A stretch of 19,161 bases of DNA, taken from assembly GCA_035704905.1 (NCBI GenBank), contig DASSWN010000167.1, positions 1 through 19,161 of the forward strand, read 5' to 3'. The notes beneath the pieces are model-generated. The model worked only from the letters and a program-made list of their open reading frames with translations, searched no databases and had not been told where the DNA came from. Position 1 is the stretch's first letter. Each line of letters starts with the position of its first letter. The position numbers and the translations under genes were made by a program. Source of the DNA: DASSWG01 sp035704905 (GTDB lineage Bacteria > Bacteroidota > Bacteroidia > Flavobacteriales > Flavobacteriaceae). Positions 1 to 8,920 of the stretch are shown here, in pieces.

Positions 1-56
1 ACACCGGTACAAATGCACGAACAAAATAAATTGAAAAGAAAACAATACAAATCAAA

Positions 57-88
57 AAAGCTGAACGATGACCTCATCGTTCAGCTTT
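57..88 (-). terminator. Intrinsic terminator after the 1758-aa surface protein gene
   Basis: A perfect inverted repeat with 15-bp arms (57-71 and 74-88) around a 2-nt centre lies 65 nt past the stop codon at 153. In the folded RNA the centre opens to a loop of a few bases. On the minus strand the hairpin is followed by CTTTTTTGATTTG, a fair U-run, so it fits a Rho-independent terminator for the gene upstream. The arms themselves end in A and T runs, so it could also stop transcription arriving from the other side. Confidence 0.85.
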
Positions 89-152
89 AATTAATAAATT
101 TGATCCTTTAATAATCTGTATCGGTTATTTAGGACTAGACACAATTAAAGAC

Positions 153-3100
153 TTATTCTTTCACAATGGTGAAAACCTGCGAAACATCATCAATGCTCAC
201 TTTCATCAAATAAGTACCGGCCTGTAAATTGCTTAGTTTTAGAACGGGGTTCAACGTGTTCGGTTGAAGATGAATTACTTCTTGACCCAGTAAATTGAAT
301 ATGACAACCTCCTCGATCTGCTTGGTGGATTCTAAAGAAAGTTGGTTATTCACCGGGTTCGGATAATAATTAAATCCTTCGAACAAGTGATTTTCAATAC
401 CCAATTCTTCGGTTTCAAAGGGAATTGGCCCAGCCATTTCACTCAATCCATCTGTGGCACCACAATCCGCGACCACATAAAAATCATACTCAGTGTTAGC
501 TGTCAATCCAGTGGCCACGGCACTCAACACGCCAGTAGTCGTTCCCGTGGCAATTGGCGTGGCGGTTTCCGGATCGGCACCGGCTTCAAAGACATACCAG
601 GTATAACCGGTAGCATTGCCCACTTCTTCCCAAGATAAGGTTGCTTCTTCAGTGGTGATTTGTGTAACGGTCAAATTGATCGGTTCGGCGCAGGTGACGG
701 TAGATGTCCGTACTTCAAAATCATCGATGAAAACATCGTAAGCTTCTGAATCATCTACGGTTCCTCCAGTGGCCCAAAACGCAATTTGCACCACCCCTGT
801 ATAGCCTGTTAATTGAATGATTTCATTATCACCTGTAAAAGAAGGAAAGCCATTTTGATTGTAGGTTTTCAAAATATCCCAAGTTGCCCCGTCATCCTCA
901 CTGATCATGACATTGATCACATCATCGCTTCCCATTCCGTTGCCTTCCGGAGGATTGGAATTGAAATAATCGGTGATTGCCGCTGTATAGGCAAGTTCGT
1001 AATTTCCGCCAGTCAAATCAATATCGGGGGAAATCAGCCATCCTATTTGATTTTGATTGTAAATATAAATGCTTGCGGAAATATTATCACCGGTATTCAA
1101 AAATTCATCGGCAAACCAGGGTCCCGAACCAAGGCCCAACGGCCCATCTTCCGGCATTCCAGCATCGGCTTCCTGCCAACAATTCGGGAAGAAAGTGAAA
1201 TCTTCCAAATAATCCGGTGTATAAACATCCTCACATAACATTGTGAAACCAAATGGGCCCGTCCAGTTACTTAAATCACCTCCGCCGCAATCGGCACGAA
1301 TATAAAATTCATAATCGGCGCCCGGTTGCAAATTGGTAATTTGAAAAGGATTACTGGTCGCTGTTTCGGTGGCAACCCCCGTTGGAGCAAAATCGTCAAA
1401 GCCATATTCAATCTCCCAAGTGGTTGCAGAACCATTTTCCACCCAACTTAAATCCGCAGTAGTCGTGGTTACAGTTGCGCCAAGGTCTGAAGGTGTGGGG
1501 CAAGTAGGCGGTGGGTTGCAGATAATATTGGCCACCCAGCCATCTTGAATTCCCGATCCTTCGCTCATGAACACAAAAGTTAACGCGCCGCTTGGATGTG
1601 TGGAGGTAAAAGGTCCGGGCACATCTGTTCCGTAATAACCCCCAGCCGGAAAACCTGAATTGGTCGGCGGATTGAAACTCGCAATTTGTGGATACGTGGC
1701 ATCGGGCCCATCATAAACATATAAGGCGTCCCAATTGGCCTCAACTTCGAAAGAGGTGAATATTGCAGTAACAAGATATCCTGGTATGTCTGGGGAAATT
1801 GTCCATGTTTCATTTGCATTGTTCTCATAGCTTCCAGTTGCCCCACCGGTATCGAAAAAGGTATCGCCACAAGTGAAATTCGTTTGGAACGCATAAGGAC
1901 CGACCCAAACACTGGTATCGCCACCGCCACAATCTGACCGGACATAATACTCGTAATCCGTTCCACTGAGTAATCCGGTCGCGGGATATGGATTGGTTAC
2001 ATCTTCATTTGTAGGAACTCCGGTGGGTGCAAATCCAGCCGGTCCGAGTTCTATATCCCACATTGTGGCACTTCCCGTTTCATTCCAACTTAAATCGGCG
2101 CCATCTGTGGTAATGTTTTCCGCGTTCAAACTATTTGGTTTTGGACATGATGGAAGGGCATCCAAAACCACACCATCAATATACAAATGCAACTGATTAT
2201 CGGAAATCACCTGAATGGCAATGTAAATATCTTGACCGGCGTACGCGCTCAAATTATACAAATGTTCCGCATAACCGGTTTGCGGTGAAGTGATGGGGCC
2301 ATCTATCAAAGTGAAATCGGCAGCATCTGTTCCGGTTGTTGAAACAAGCACATTGAAAACCTCATTATAAAAGGTGGAATTGCTCGAAGAGAAAAATGTA
2401 AACCGATCGGTTACCCCAGAGATGACAGAAATATGTGGGGTTATCAAGTAATCGTCATGGCCTGGATTGGAGTCCCAAGAAATATACATTACCTTCGTAC
2501 CATCATAAGCATTCGCGCCCACATCACTCACTTCCCAGGCATCCGGTCCACCTTGGTTGATAATGGACCAACAATTGGTCACATCTCCAACATCGGTAAA
2601 TTCAAAACCTTCCGTAAAACCGGTAGTAACCAGGGCACAATTTGTCGTGAATAAATATGGACCGGCCCATTCGCTATAATCACCACCCCCGCAATCACCG
2701 CGTACGTAAAATTCATAATTGGTGCCGGGAGAAAGCGAACTCAAGGGAAATGGATTACCAACTCCCGCATCGGTTGGGGTTCCGGTGGGAGCAAAACCCG
2801 CCAATCCCCATTCAACGTCCCAAGATGTAGCACTACTGGTTTCCGTCCAAGCCAAATCGGCACTGTTGGTAGTAATATTTTCAGCAGTAAGACTGATTGG
2901 TTTGGGACAAGAAGGAAGCGCGTCCAAAACAACACCGTCAATATACAATTGGAGTTGGTTGTCGGAAACTATTTGAATGGCAATATAAATATCTTGACCG
3001 GCATAAGCACTTAGATTATACTCATATTCCACCCAATCGGTTTGTGAAGCGGTAACAGGTCCATCGATTAATGTAAAGTCCGTTAGATCAGTTCCTGTCG

Positions 3101-5429
3101 TGGAAACGAAAACATTGAACGTCTCTTGGTAAAATGTAGAATTTCCCCAGGCTTGAAATCTGAACCTATCGGTTACCCCTGAAATAACAGACATTTGTGG
3201 CGAAATCAGATAATCATCATGCCCCGGGTTGGAATCCCAACTAATGAACATTACTTTGGTACCGTCATACGCATTGGCACCGACATCGCTGACAGCCCAA
3301 GCATCCGGGCCACCTTGGTTGATAATAGACCAACATGTGGTAACATCGCCCACAGGAGTAGATTCAAAACCTTCCGTGAAACCGGCGGTAATAAGAACAC
3401 AATTGGTGGTGAACAAATAAGGTCCCGCCCAATCGCTGGAATCACCTCCGCCACAGTCGCCACGTACATAAAACTCATAAGAAGCTCCTGGAGACAAACC
3501 ACTAATTGGATATGGATTTCCCACAGCCGCATCGGTTGGGGTTCCAGTCGGGGCAAAACCTGCCGGCCCCCATTCCACATCCCATGAGGTCGCGCTGCCC
3601 GTTTCCAGCCATGCCAGATCGGCACTGTTTGGCATAATATTCTCTGCTGTAAGGTTTATTGGTTCGGGACAAGAGGGAAGTGCATTTAAAACCACACCAT
3701 CAATATACAACTGGAGTTGGTTATTGGAAACAGCCTGAATGGCAATATAAATATTTTGACCAGCATAGGGGCTCAGGTTATATTCATGTTCCGACCAACC
3801 GCTTTGGGCCGCCGTAATTGGCCCATCGATCAAGGTGAAATCAGCTTCATCCGTTCCAGTAGTGGAGACAAGTACATTGAATATTTCTTCAAACACGGTA
3901 GAATTTCCGGAAGAATGGAAAATAAATCTGTCAGTAACCCCTGGGGTAACCGCTATCTGTGGCGTTATAAGATAGTCGTCATGTGCTGGGTTCGAATCCC
4001 ATGCAATATACATCACCTTTGTACCGTCGTATGCATTGGGCCCAATATCGCTAACAGCCCAAGCATCGGGGCCGCCTTGGTTGATAATTGACCAGCAAGT
4101 AGTAATATCGCCGACGTTCGTGCTTTCAAAACCTTCGGTAAAACCAGCGGACACAGTTACGCAACCCGTATCAAAAGATATTGGACCAACTGGTGCACTT
4201 TCATTTCCTGCCCCACAGATCGCCGTAACATACACGTCATATTCGGTAGCGGCAGTAAGCCCTGTCAAGGTTTCTCCGGGAACACCGTTTGTGTCGGAAA
4301 CAATTGTTCCGGTCCCCAGCGCAAAACCAATGGGGCCATATTCAATTTCCCATTCGGTAACGCCGGCAGTAGTGTCCCAAGAAATATCGGCACTGTTAGT
4401 CAAAATATTGGAAACCACTATATCGAAAGGTGGCAAACAACTGGTTGCCTCCCGTCCATTGACCGCCATAAGGTTAAAAACCACATCGTCCCCAGCTGCA
4501 TTCGTTAAATCAAATGTGATACTGCTAATGTCTTTCGATTGGTTCGGAACCGAAATATCCAGTTGCAAACGGTACAATTTCGGATTGTCTAGTGGAGTTT
4601 CCACATTATTGTTGTCTCGATCTCCTCGTCCGAAACCCAGTATTTCAACAGGAAGTCCGCCCATAAACCAATCCGGCACGGTGTTTCCGGTAAAAGTTTC
4701 AGCAGTTGCATCGGCGAAATTTACGGTAACATCCACGAATGCATTTCCATTGCCCGCGAATACCAAAAAATAAAGAGAAGAATATGCTGCAGGGGAATCG
4801 AGCGTAACTGTACCGTTGCCACCCCCGGCAAGATCGAGTCGCAGGGAATTGTTTCCTTCGTAAGGTGCGGCAGCTGTGGGGATTTGATAAACCAAACCAG
4901 CGACATCGGGGCTTACAATTTGACCATTGGCGGGCAGGCCTACAGTAATAGGAGTATCGCCGGCATTTAATATCCAGTCTTCCGATAGTAGGCAAAAAGA
5001 ATCTGCATCGGCAGCCATAGAGGTAGAAGAAGCCATTGGACCTGTTCCGTTCGCAACAATATCTTCGTTATAGCCGGTGACTTCAATGGTACTTATTTGA
5101 GGTCCGCCAGCAGAAACAGTTATTACACCCATCATAGAAGGATGCACCTCACAATGATATGGATTTATTCCTGCGGTGGTAAACGTGTAAGAATAAGTAC
5201 TTCCCGAGGGCAAGGTAGTGCTGTCAAAACTTTCCGAACTTCCAACATCTGAGGTTACGGAATGTGGTGGCCCATCGGTGAAAGTCCAAATCACCGTATC
5301 GCCCACTTCAATTTCAAGGCTGGCATCGGCCATGGAAACACCCATGTACCAGTCAAGGTTATAAGTAGTCTGGGCATTCATCCAAAACCCAGACATACAA
5401 AAAGCAATTAAAAAAATAATTTTTTTCAT
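153..5429 (-). CDS. T9SS-secreted multidomain surface protein: cupredoxin, Fn3, MAM/cleaved-adhesin-like repeats, CUB, sorting tail (1758 aa)
   Basis: This is a very large, acidic, Thr/Gly/Ser-rich secreted protein. Residues 1-20 form a signal peptide ending in NAQ. Residues 21-107 are a plastocyanin/amicyanin-like cupredoxin with ligands His56, Cys93, His96 and Met99 (the C-x2-H-x2-M loop). Residues 110-330 are a beta-rich module I do not recognise. Six Fn3 domains follow (about 331-423, 587-677, 841-931, 1095-1184, 1310-1398, 1580-1674). They alternate with MAM/cleaved-adhesin ('choice-of-anchor J') domains at 424-586, 678-840, 932-1094 and a divergent one at 1399-1579. A CUB domain sits at 1187-1305 (WDALYVYDG). 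Residues 1677-1758 are a T9SS type A sorting domain (YPNPVNN), so export across the outer membrane and surface attachment or release are expected. The start is set by the signal peptide. Its neighbour at 5637 is a paralogue. Adhesion and copper binding are inferences; no catalytic domain is visible. Confidence 0.93.
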   Translation of the reverse strand: MKKIIFLIAFCMSGFWMNAQTTYNLDWYMGVSMADASLEIEVGDTVIWTFTDGPPHSVTSDVGSSESFDSTTLPSGSTYSYTFTTAGINPYHCEVHPSMMGVITVSAGGPQISTIEVTGYNEDIVANGTGPMASSTSMAADADSFCLLSEDWILNAGDTPITVGLPANGQIVSPDVAGLVYQIPTAAAPYEGNNSLRLDLAGGGNGTVTLDSPAAYSSLYFLVFAGNGNAFVDVTVNFADATAETFTGNTVPDWFMGGLPVEILGFGRGDRDNNNVETPLDNPKLYRLQLDISVPNQSKDISSITFDLTNAAGDDVVFNLMAVNGREATSCLPPFDIVVSNILTNSADISWDTTAGVTEWEIEYGPIGFALGTGTIVSDTNGVPGETLTGLTAATEYDVYVTAICGAGNESAPVGPISFDTGCVTVSAGFTEGFESTNVGDITTCWSIINQGGPDAWAVSDIGPNAYDGTKVMYIAWDSNPAHDDYLITPQIAVTPGVTDRFIFHSSGNSTVFEEIFNVLVSTTGTDEADFTLIDGPITAAQSGWSEHEYNLSPYAGQNIYIAIQAVSNNQLQLYIDGVVLNALPSCPEPINLTAENIMPNSADLAWLETGSATSWDVEWGPAGFAPTGTPTDAAVGNPYPISGLSPGASYEFYVRGDCGGGDSSDWAGPYLFTTNCVLITAGFTEGFESTPVGDVTTCWSIINQGGPDAWAVSDVGANAYDGTKVMFISWDSNPGHDDYLISPQMSVISGVTDRFRFQAWGNSTFYQETFNVFVSTTGTDLTDFTLIDGPVTASQTDWVEYEYNLSAYAGQDIYIAIQIVSDNQLQLYIDGVVLDALPSCPKPISLTAENITTNSADLAWTETSSATSWDVEWGLAGFAPTGTPTDAGVGNPFPLSSLSPGTNYEFYVRGDCGGGDYSEWAGPYLFTTNCALVTTGFTEGFEFTDVGDVTNCWSIINQGGPDAWEVSDVGANAYDGTKVMYISWDSNPGHDDYLITPHISVISGVTDRFTFFSSSNSTFYNEVFNVLVSTTGTDAADFTLIDGPITSPQTGYAEHLYNLSAYAGQDIYIAIQVISDNQLHLYIDGVVLDALPSCPKPNSLNAENITTDGADLSWNETGSATMWDIELGPAGFAPTGVPTNEDVTNPYPATGLLSGTDYEYYVRSDCGGGDTSVWVGPYAFQTNFTCGDTFFDTGGATGSYENNANETWTISPDIPGYLVTAIFTSFEVEANWDALYVYDGPDATYPQIASFNPPTNSGFPAGGYYGTDVPGPFTSTHPSGALTFVFMSEGSGIQDGWVANIICNPPPTCPTPSDLGATVTTTTADLSWVENGSATTWEIEYGFDDFAPTGVATETATSNPFQITNLQPGADYEFYIRADCGGGDLSNWTGPFGFTMLCEDVYTPDYLEDFTFFPNCWQEADAGMPEDGPLGLGSGPWFADEFLNTGDNISASIYIYNQNQIGWLISPDIDLTGGNYELAYTAAITDYFNSNPPEGNGMGSDDVINVMISEDDGATWDILKTYNQNGFPSFTGDNEIIQLTGYTGVVQIAFWATGGTVDDSEAYDVFIDDFEVRTSTVTCAEPINLTVTQITTEEATLSWEEVGNATGYTWYVFEAGADPETATPIATGTTTGVLSAVATGLTANTEYDFYVVADCGATDGLSEMAGPIPFETEELGIENHLFEGFNYYPNPVNNQLSLESTKQIEEVVIFNLLGQEVIHLQPNTLNPVLKLSNLQAGTYLMKVSIDDVSQVFTIVKE
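1878..4163 (-). repeat. Three tandem 762-bp coding repeats inside the 1758-aa gene
   Basis: Three consecutive 254-residue units (residues 423-676, 677-930, 931-1184; DNA 4163-3402, 3401-2640, 2639-1878) each encode one MAM/cleaved-adhesin-like domain plus one Fn3 domain. Landmarks such as GFTEGFE (from G429, G683 and G937), CWSIINQGGPDAW, VSTTGTD and LYIDGVVL recur with exactly the same 254-residue spacing. The protein copies are very similar, whereas many third codon positions differ, so the array is not a fresh duplication. Confidence 0.9.
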
Positions 5430-5586
5430 ATTAAAATTGTTTTAATTAAAGAAAGCTAAATTTATAAAATTAAATCAATAAAATCATAATTTTTTTATTT
5501 TTAAAACCACCACATCGTTCCAAAGCCTTAACTGGTGGGGTTTTGATGCAGCAATAAATCGTTTTTACCACTTTAAATAACAAAAT

Positions 5587-5607
5587 CCGCCCTCAAAAAG
5601 AGGGCGG
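5587..5607 (-). terminator. Intrinsic terminator after the 1003-aa surface protein gene
   Basis: Perfect 8-bp GC-rich arms (CCGCCCTC at 5587-5594, GAGGGCGG at 5600-5607) enclose an A5 loop (U5 in the minus-strand RNA), with one further T-A pair outside. The minus-strand transcript continues ATTTTGTTATTT, a U-rich tail. It lies 29 nt beyond the stop at 5637. The rest of the 5430-5636 gap is AT-rich leader for the next gene. Its only promoter-like string is a weak TAAATTTA. Confidence 0.9.
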
Positions 5608-5636
5608 AAATTAAGTTTGGTTAAGTAAAAAATTAG

Positions 5637-8600
5637 CTATTCCTTAATAATGCGGTAGGTTTCGTCCTTTCCATCTATTTTCACTTTCATTAAATAGGCT
5701 CCGGTTTTCAATTCTCGCAATTCTAAAGTGGCCGAAACCTGATTAGGCTTCACATTTAGAATTGTTCGGCCCAGAAGATCATAAACGGACACTTCTTGTA
5801 TCGGATCGGCAGCTTCTAAGAGCATGGAATTGTTGACCGGGTTCGGATAAAAGGAAAACCTTTCGAAAACCTGATCTTCAATAGCCAAGGGCGCACAGCT
5901 AACCGACGCTTCCCATCCGGACATCACCACTGCCCCATCACTCATAAAAACAAAAGTTAAGGTTCCACTTGCGTCAGTCGCAGTAAATGGGCCGGGAATT
6001 GCTGTTCCATAATAACCACCAGCCGGAAATCCAGCCTGTGTCGGTGGGTTTCCGCTATCGATTAAGGGATAAGTATCATCAGGTCCATCATAAACATACA
6101 GTGCGTCCCAAGTGTCTTCCACTTCAAAAGAAGTAAAAGTAACCGTAACGCCGTCGCCAGAATTTACCGGGGAAATTACCGTAACCACTACTGAATTGTT
6201 TTCATAATCGCCAGAGGAACCTCCTTCATCATAGAAATTTTCACCACAAGTTGGCGGAATTACCGCTGTTTCAAATGAAATTGGACCGGTTAAGCCACTC
6301 ATACCGTCCGCATCGCAATCGGCTTGCACGTAAAAATCATACATCATATCGGCTGTCAATAGAGAGGTGCTGGCATTGGTTGTTCCCATCGCCGTGGTTC
6401 CGGAATCTATTGGAGTGTCAGTTGTTGGATCTGCTCCGTCCAAGAAAACGAACCAGTTATAACCCATACTGGCATTGGCCACTTCATCCCAAAAGAAATC
6501 GGCAGAAGTTTGATCAATATTCGTGATGACTATATTCACCGGATCAGGGCAAACAGGTGGTGTCACAATTGCACCCGGTGTGGAAACCCATGCTATTTGA
6601 TCGCCGGAACCGATTGTTCCAATGAAAGAAGACATCCCCGAAGCCGTGTTTACAGAACGCCATTCTGACTGACTTGTGCCATTATTATACGCAGCCATAT
6701 ACATGGTATCCGTATTATAATCCCAGCACATTCCTTGTCCGTAATTGGCATCAAAACCAATAGCTCCAACCACCGACGAATTTCCTGAGGTTTTGTCTAT
6801 ATAATGGAGATTGTCATCTGCGATATCGACCGCGTACATGTAGCCCGAACCATTTATTGCCAAAGAAATGGGAAAAGCCATGCCGGTAACCCCGACAATG
6901 CTTGCAGAAACCCCGGCAATATCGATACTAAATAAAGTTGCTGTCGTTCCGTCACCCGAAATGGCATATAAGATTCCGGTAGTGGGGTCAAATTCCATAC
7001 CCGTCCAATTTTCGGTTCCGGACGGAGCAATATTTCCCAAAAGTGTATAAACTCCAGTAGTTATGTCAACACTATAAAAATCTCCGGAACTATCGAGGAC
7101 ATAACCCATTGTGGGATTCGCCGGATCAATTGCGCCGGCATTTTCAAAATTGACAGTTGGAGAAGTACCCACTACGGTCAATGTAGAAGGATCTGTTATA
7201 TCAAAACTGACCAAATTGGCATTGCCGTTATCAATTCCATAAACCAAATTCGGACCACCACCGGCAGGTGAACAGGTAATAGTAGCCTCCCATCCTGCAT
7301 TCGGTACGACTCCTGAAGATACAAAATGAAACAAAAGCGAGCCATCGGCTGCAATCGATGTATAGGCCACGGGGGAATCGCCCGCCCCTATCTCTGGAAC
7401 AACCTGCGGATTTCCATCGCCAATGTCAACAGTCAGTACATCAAATGAGGTGTTGTTCACGAATGTAAAGGTTGCGGTAACCACATCTCCGGAAACATCG
7501 GGAGAAATTATGACCGTATAGTCTTCATTGTTTTGAAAATCGCCGGTTGGGCCGCCAGTGTCATAAAAATTTCCACCACAAACTGGTCCTCCCCCAAGCG
7601 TTTCAAAAGTTATAGGGCCACTAAACGTGCTCATCCCATCGGCATCGCAATTGGACTTTACATAAAAATCATACATCGTTCCACCAACCAAAACACTGGA
7701 ACTTGCGGTTATAACGCCAACTGCGGTAGTTCCAGAATCGACTGATGTTGCGGTATTGGGATCATCGCCCGAAAGGAATACAAACCATTCATATCCAAGT
7801 GTAGCTTCAGCAACGGCATCCCAAGAAAAATCGGCAGAGGTTTCATCAATATTATCAACAACCAAATTGGCAGGACTAGGACATGCGGCCGGTGCACCTC
7901 CTACCGCTTCCACACAAAATGCGCCGGTACCGGGATCGTTGTTTCCATATTCCCAAATACGTAAATAATAGGTGGTTCCCGGGGTCAATCCTTCAACCGG
8001 ATCGGGCTGAAAAGCCCCCACCCATTTATTCGCATTGTCATTCGGAATTGGCTGCGTATCACCACAGTCTGCATAAATCGCATAGGAAACCGACGACCAA
8101 TCGCTTACAGAAGTGTCGGAAAGCATTACAATACTACCCGAAGCCGGTGCCACGAACGAATACCAAACATCTTGTCCTTGATAAACGCCACTCGCCGGTG
8201 TTCCATTGGTTCCCTCAGAACCGGTCGCAGTAGAGTTATCAACCAAGATTGGCGAAGTACAACCCGTTCCCTCCGGATCGACATCAATTGCGATCGCTCC
8301 TGTACACTCATCGTTGGAAAGTCCCGCCGCAACAACGGTAATGACCCCCATCATGGAAGGGTGCACATCGCAATGATATGGATTTGTTCCAATAACTGTG
8401 AAAGTGTAAGAGAAAGTACTCCCGGAAGGAAGTGTGCCGCTATCAAAAGCTTCGGAACTTCCCGCATCGGAAGTCACGGAATGCGGAGGACCATCGGTAA
8501 ATGTCCAAATAACCGTATCGCCTTCTTCTATTTCAATGCTTGCGTCTGCCATTGAAATTCCCATATACCAGTCGAGGTTGTGGGTCGTCTGGGCATGCAT

Positions 8601-8648
8601 GCCATACCCAATCAAACAAAATGCAATTAAAAAAATAATTTTTTTCAT
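5637..8648 (-). CDS. T9SS-secreted multidomain surface protein: cupredoxin, Fn3, CUB, propeller-like core, sorting tail (1003 aa)
   Basis: This is a paralogue of the 1758-aa protein downstream. Signal peptide 1-20 and cupredoxin 21-108 are almost identical to it, including copper ligands His56, Cys93, His96 and Met99. Residues 112-250 form a module beginning NDECTGAIAI, a type common in flavobacterial secreted proteins. Fn3 domains lie at 256-350 and 700-794 and CUB-like domains at 357-458 and 801-918. The second CUB is close to the CUB of the neighbour. Residues 466-692 contain blades such as LVYGIDNGNANLVSFDI and MYAVDIADDNLHYID, which resemble a beta-propeller of the DUF4394/YncE kind. Residues about 922-1003 are the T9SS type A sorting domain (YPNPVNN). 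The start is fixed by the signal peptide. Secretion to the cell surface is well supported; copper binding is a strong structural inference; substrate or partner is unknown. Confidence 0.93.
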   Translation of the reverse strand: MKKIIFLIAFCLIGYGMHAQTTHNLDWYMGISMADASIEIEEGDTVIWTFTDGPPHSVTSDAGSSEAFDSGTLPSGSTFSYTFTVIGTNPYHCDVHPSMMGVITVVAAGLSNDECTGAIAIDVDPEGTGCTSPILVDNSTATGSEGTNGTPASGVYQGQDVWYSFVAPASGSIVMLSDTSVSDWSSVSYAIYADCGDTQPIPNDNANKWVGAFQPDPVEGLTPGTTYYLRIWEYGNNDPGTGAFCVEAVGGAPAACPSPANLVVDNIDETSADFSWDAVAEATLGYEWFVFLSGDDPNTATSVDSGTTAVGVITASSSVLVGGTMYDFYVKSNCDADGMSTFSGPITFETLGGGPVCGGNFYDTGGPTGDFQNNEDYTVIISPDVSGDVVTATFTFVNNTSFDVLTVDIGDGNPQVVPEIGAGDSPVAYTSIAADGSLLFHFVSSGVVPNAGWEATITCSPAGGGPNLVYGIDNGNANLVSFDITDPSTLTVVGTSPTVNFENAGAIDPANPTMGYVLDSSGDFYSVDITTGVYTLLGNIAPSGTENWTGMEFDPTTGILYAISGDGTTATLFSIDIAGVSASIVGVTGMAFPISLAINGSGYMYAVDIADDNLHYIDKTSGNSSVVGAIGFDANYGQGMCWDYNTDTMYMAAYNNGTSQSEWRSVNTASGMSSFIGTIGSGDQIAWVSTPGAIVTPPVCPDPVNIVITNIDQTSADFFWDEVANASMGYNWFVFLDGADPTTDTPIDSGTTAMGTTNASTSLLTADMMYDFYVQADCDADGMSGLTGPISFETAVIPPTCGENFYDEGGSSGDYENNSVVVTVISPVNSGDGVTVTFTSFEVEDTWDALYVYDGPDDTYPLIDSGNPPTQAGFPAGGYYGTAIPGPFTATDASGTLTFVFMSDGAVVMSGWEASVSCAPLAIEDQVFERFSFYPNPVNNSMLLEAADPIQEVSVYDLLGRTILNVKPNQVSATLELRELKTGAYLMKVKIDGKDETYRIIKE

Positions 8649-8802
8649 AAGTAAATATTTTGGTGAATAATTGGATAAAATTAGTCAAAAAGATCATAAC
8701 TATGAATTTTTAACATTAAATTTTTCACCAGAGCTGAAAAAGCATTAAATCCCAAAACCAGAAGGAATTCGAAATACATATAAACCGATTTGAACAAAGC
8801 AC

Positions 8803-8833
8803 AAAAAAACCAAAGCGCGTAACACGATTTGGT
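8803..8833 (-). terminator. Probable intrinsic terminator after fabI
   Basis: On the minus strand ACCAAA and TTTGGT form a 6-bp stem around a GC-containing loop. It is followed directly by a run of seven T (plus-strand A at 8803-8809). It lies about 90 nt past the fabI stop. The stem is short, so efficiency is uncertain. The rest of the 272-nt gap (8649-8920) is AT-rich upstream DNA of the 1003-aa gene, in which I could not pick a confident promoter. Confidence 0.5.
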
Positions 8834-8920
8834 CTTTTATAAAAAATTGTCCGTTGAAAAATTCCTGTGAGAACTATGCTTAAAACGGATCACCGCTTGC
8901 CGCTAAAAACCACCCACTTT

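Noticed and set aside
1878..4163. A CRISPR or other short regularly spaced repeat array
   Set aside because: The repeat unit is 762 bp, fully coding and in frame, with conserved domain motifs.
4036..4773. A 245-codon open frame on the plus strand inside the 1758-aa gene
   Set aside because: It is antisense to a repetitive, Gly/Thr/Ser-rich coding region, repeats wherever the domains repeat and has no recognisable domain, signal peptide or promoter. Other plus-strand frames in the window behave the same way.
5503..5544. A CCACCA/TGGTGG stem with flanking A4/T4 upstream of the 1758-aa gene
   Set aside because: The loop is about 20 nt, the outer pairs need a bulge, and no proper U-run follows; a much better terminator for the preceding gene lies at 5587-5607.
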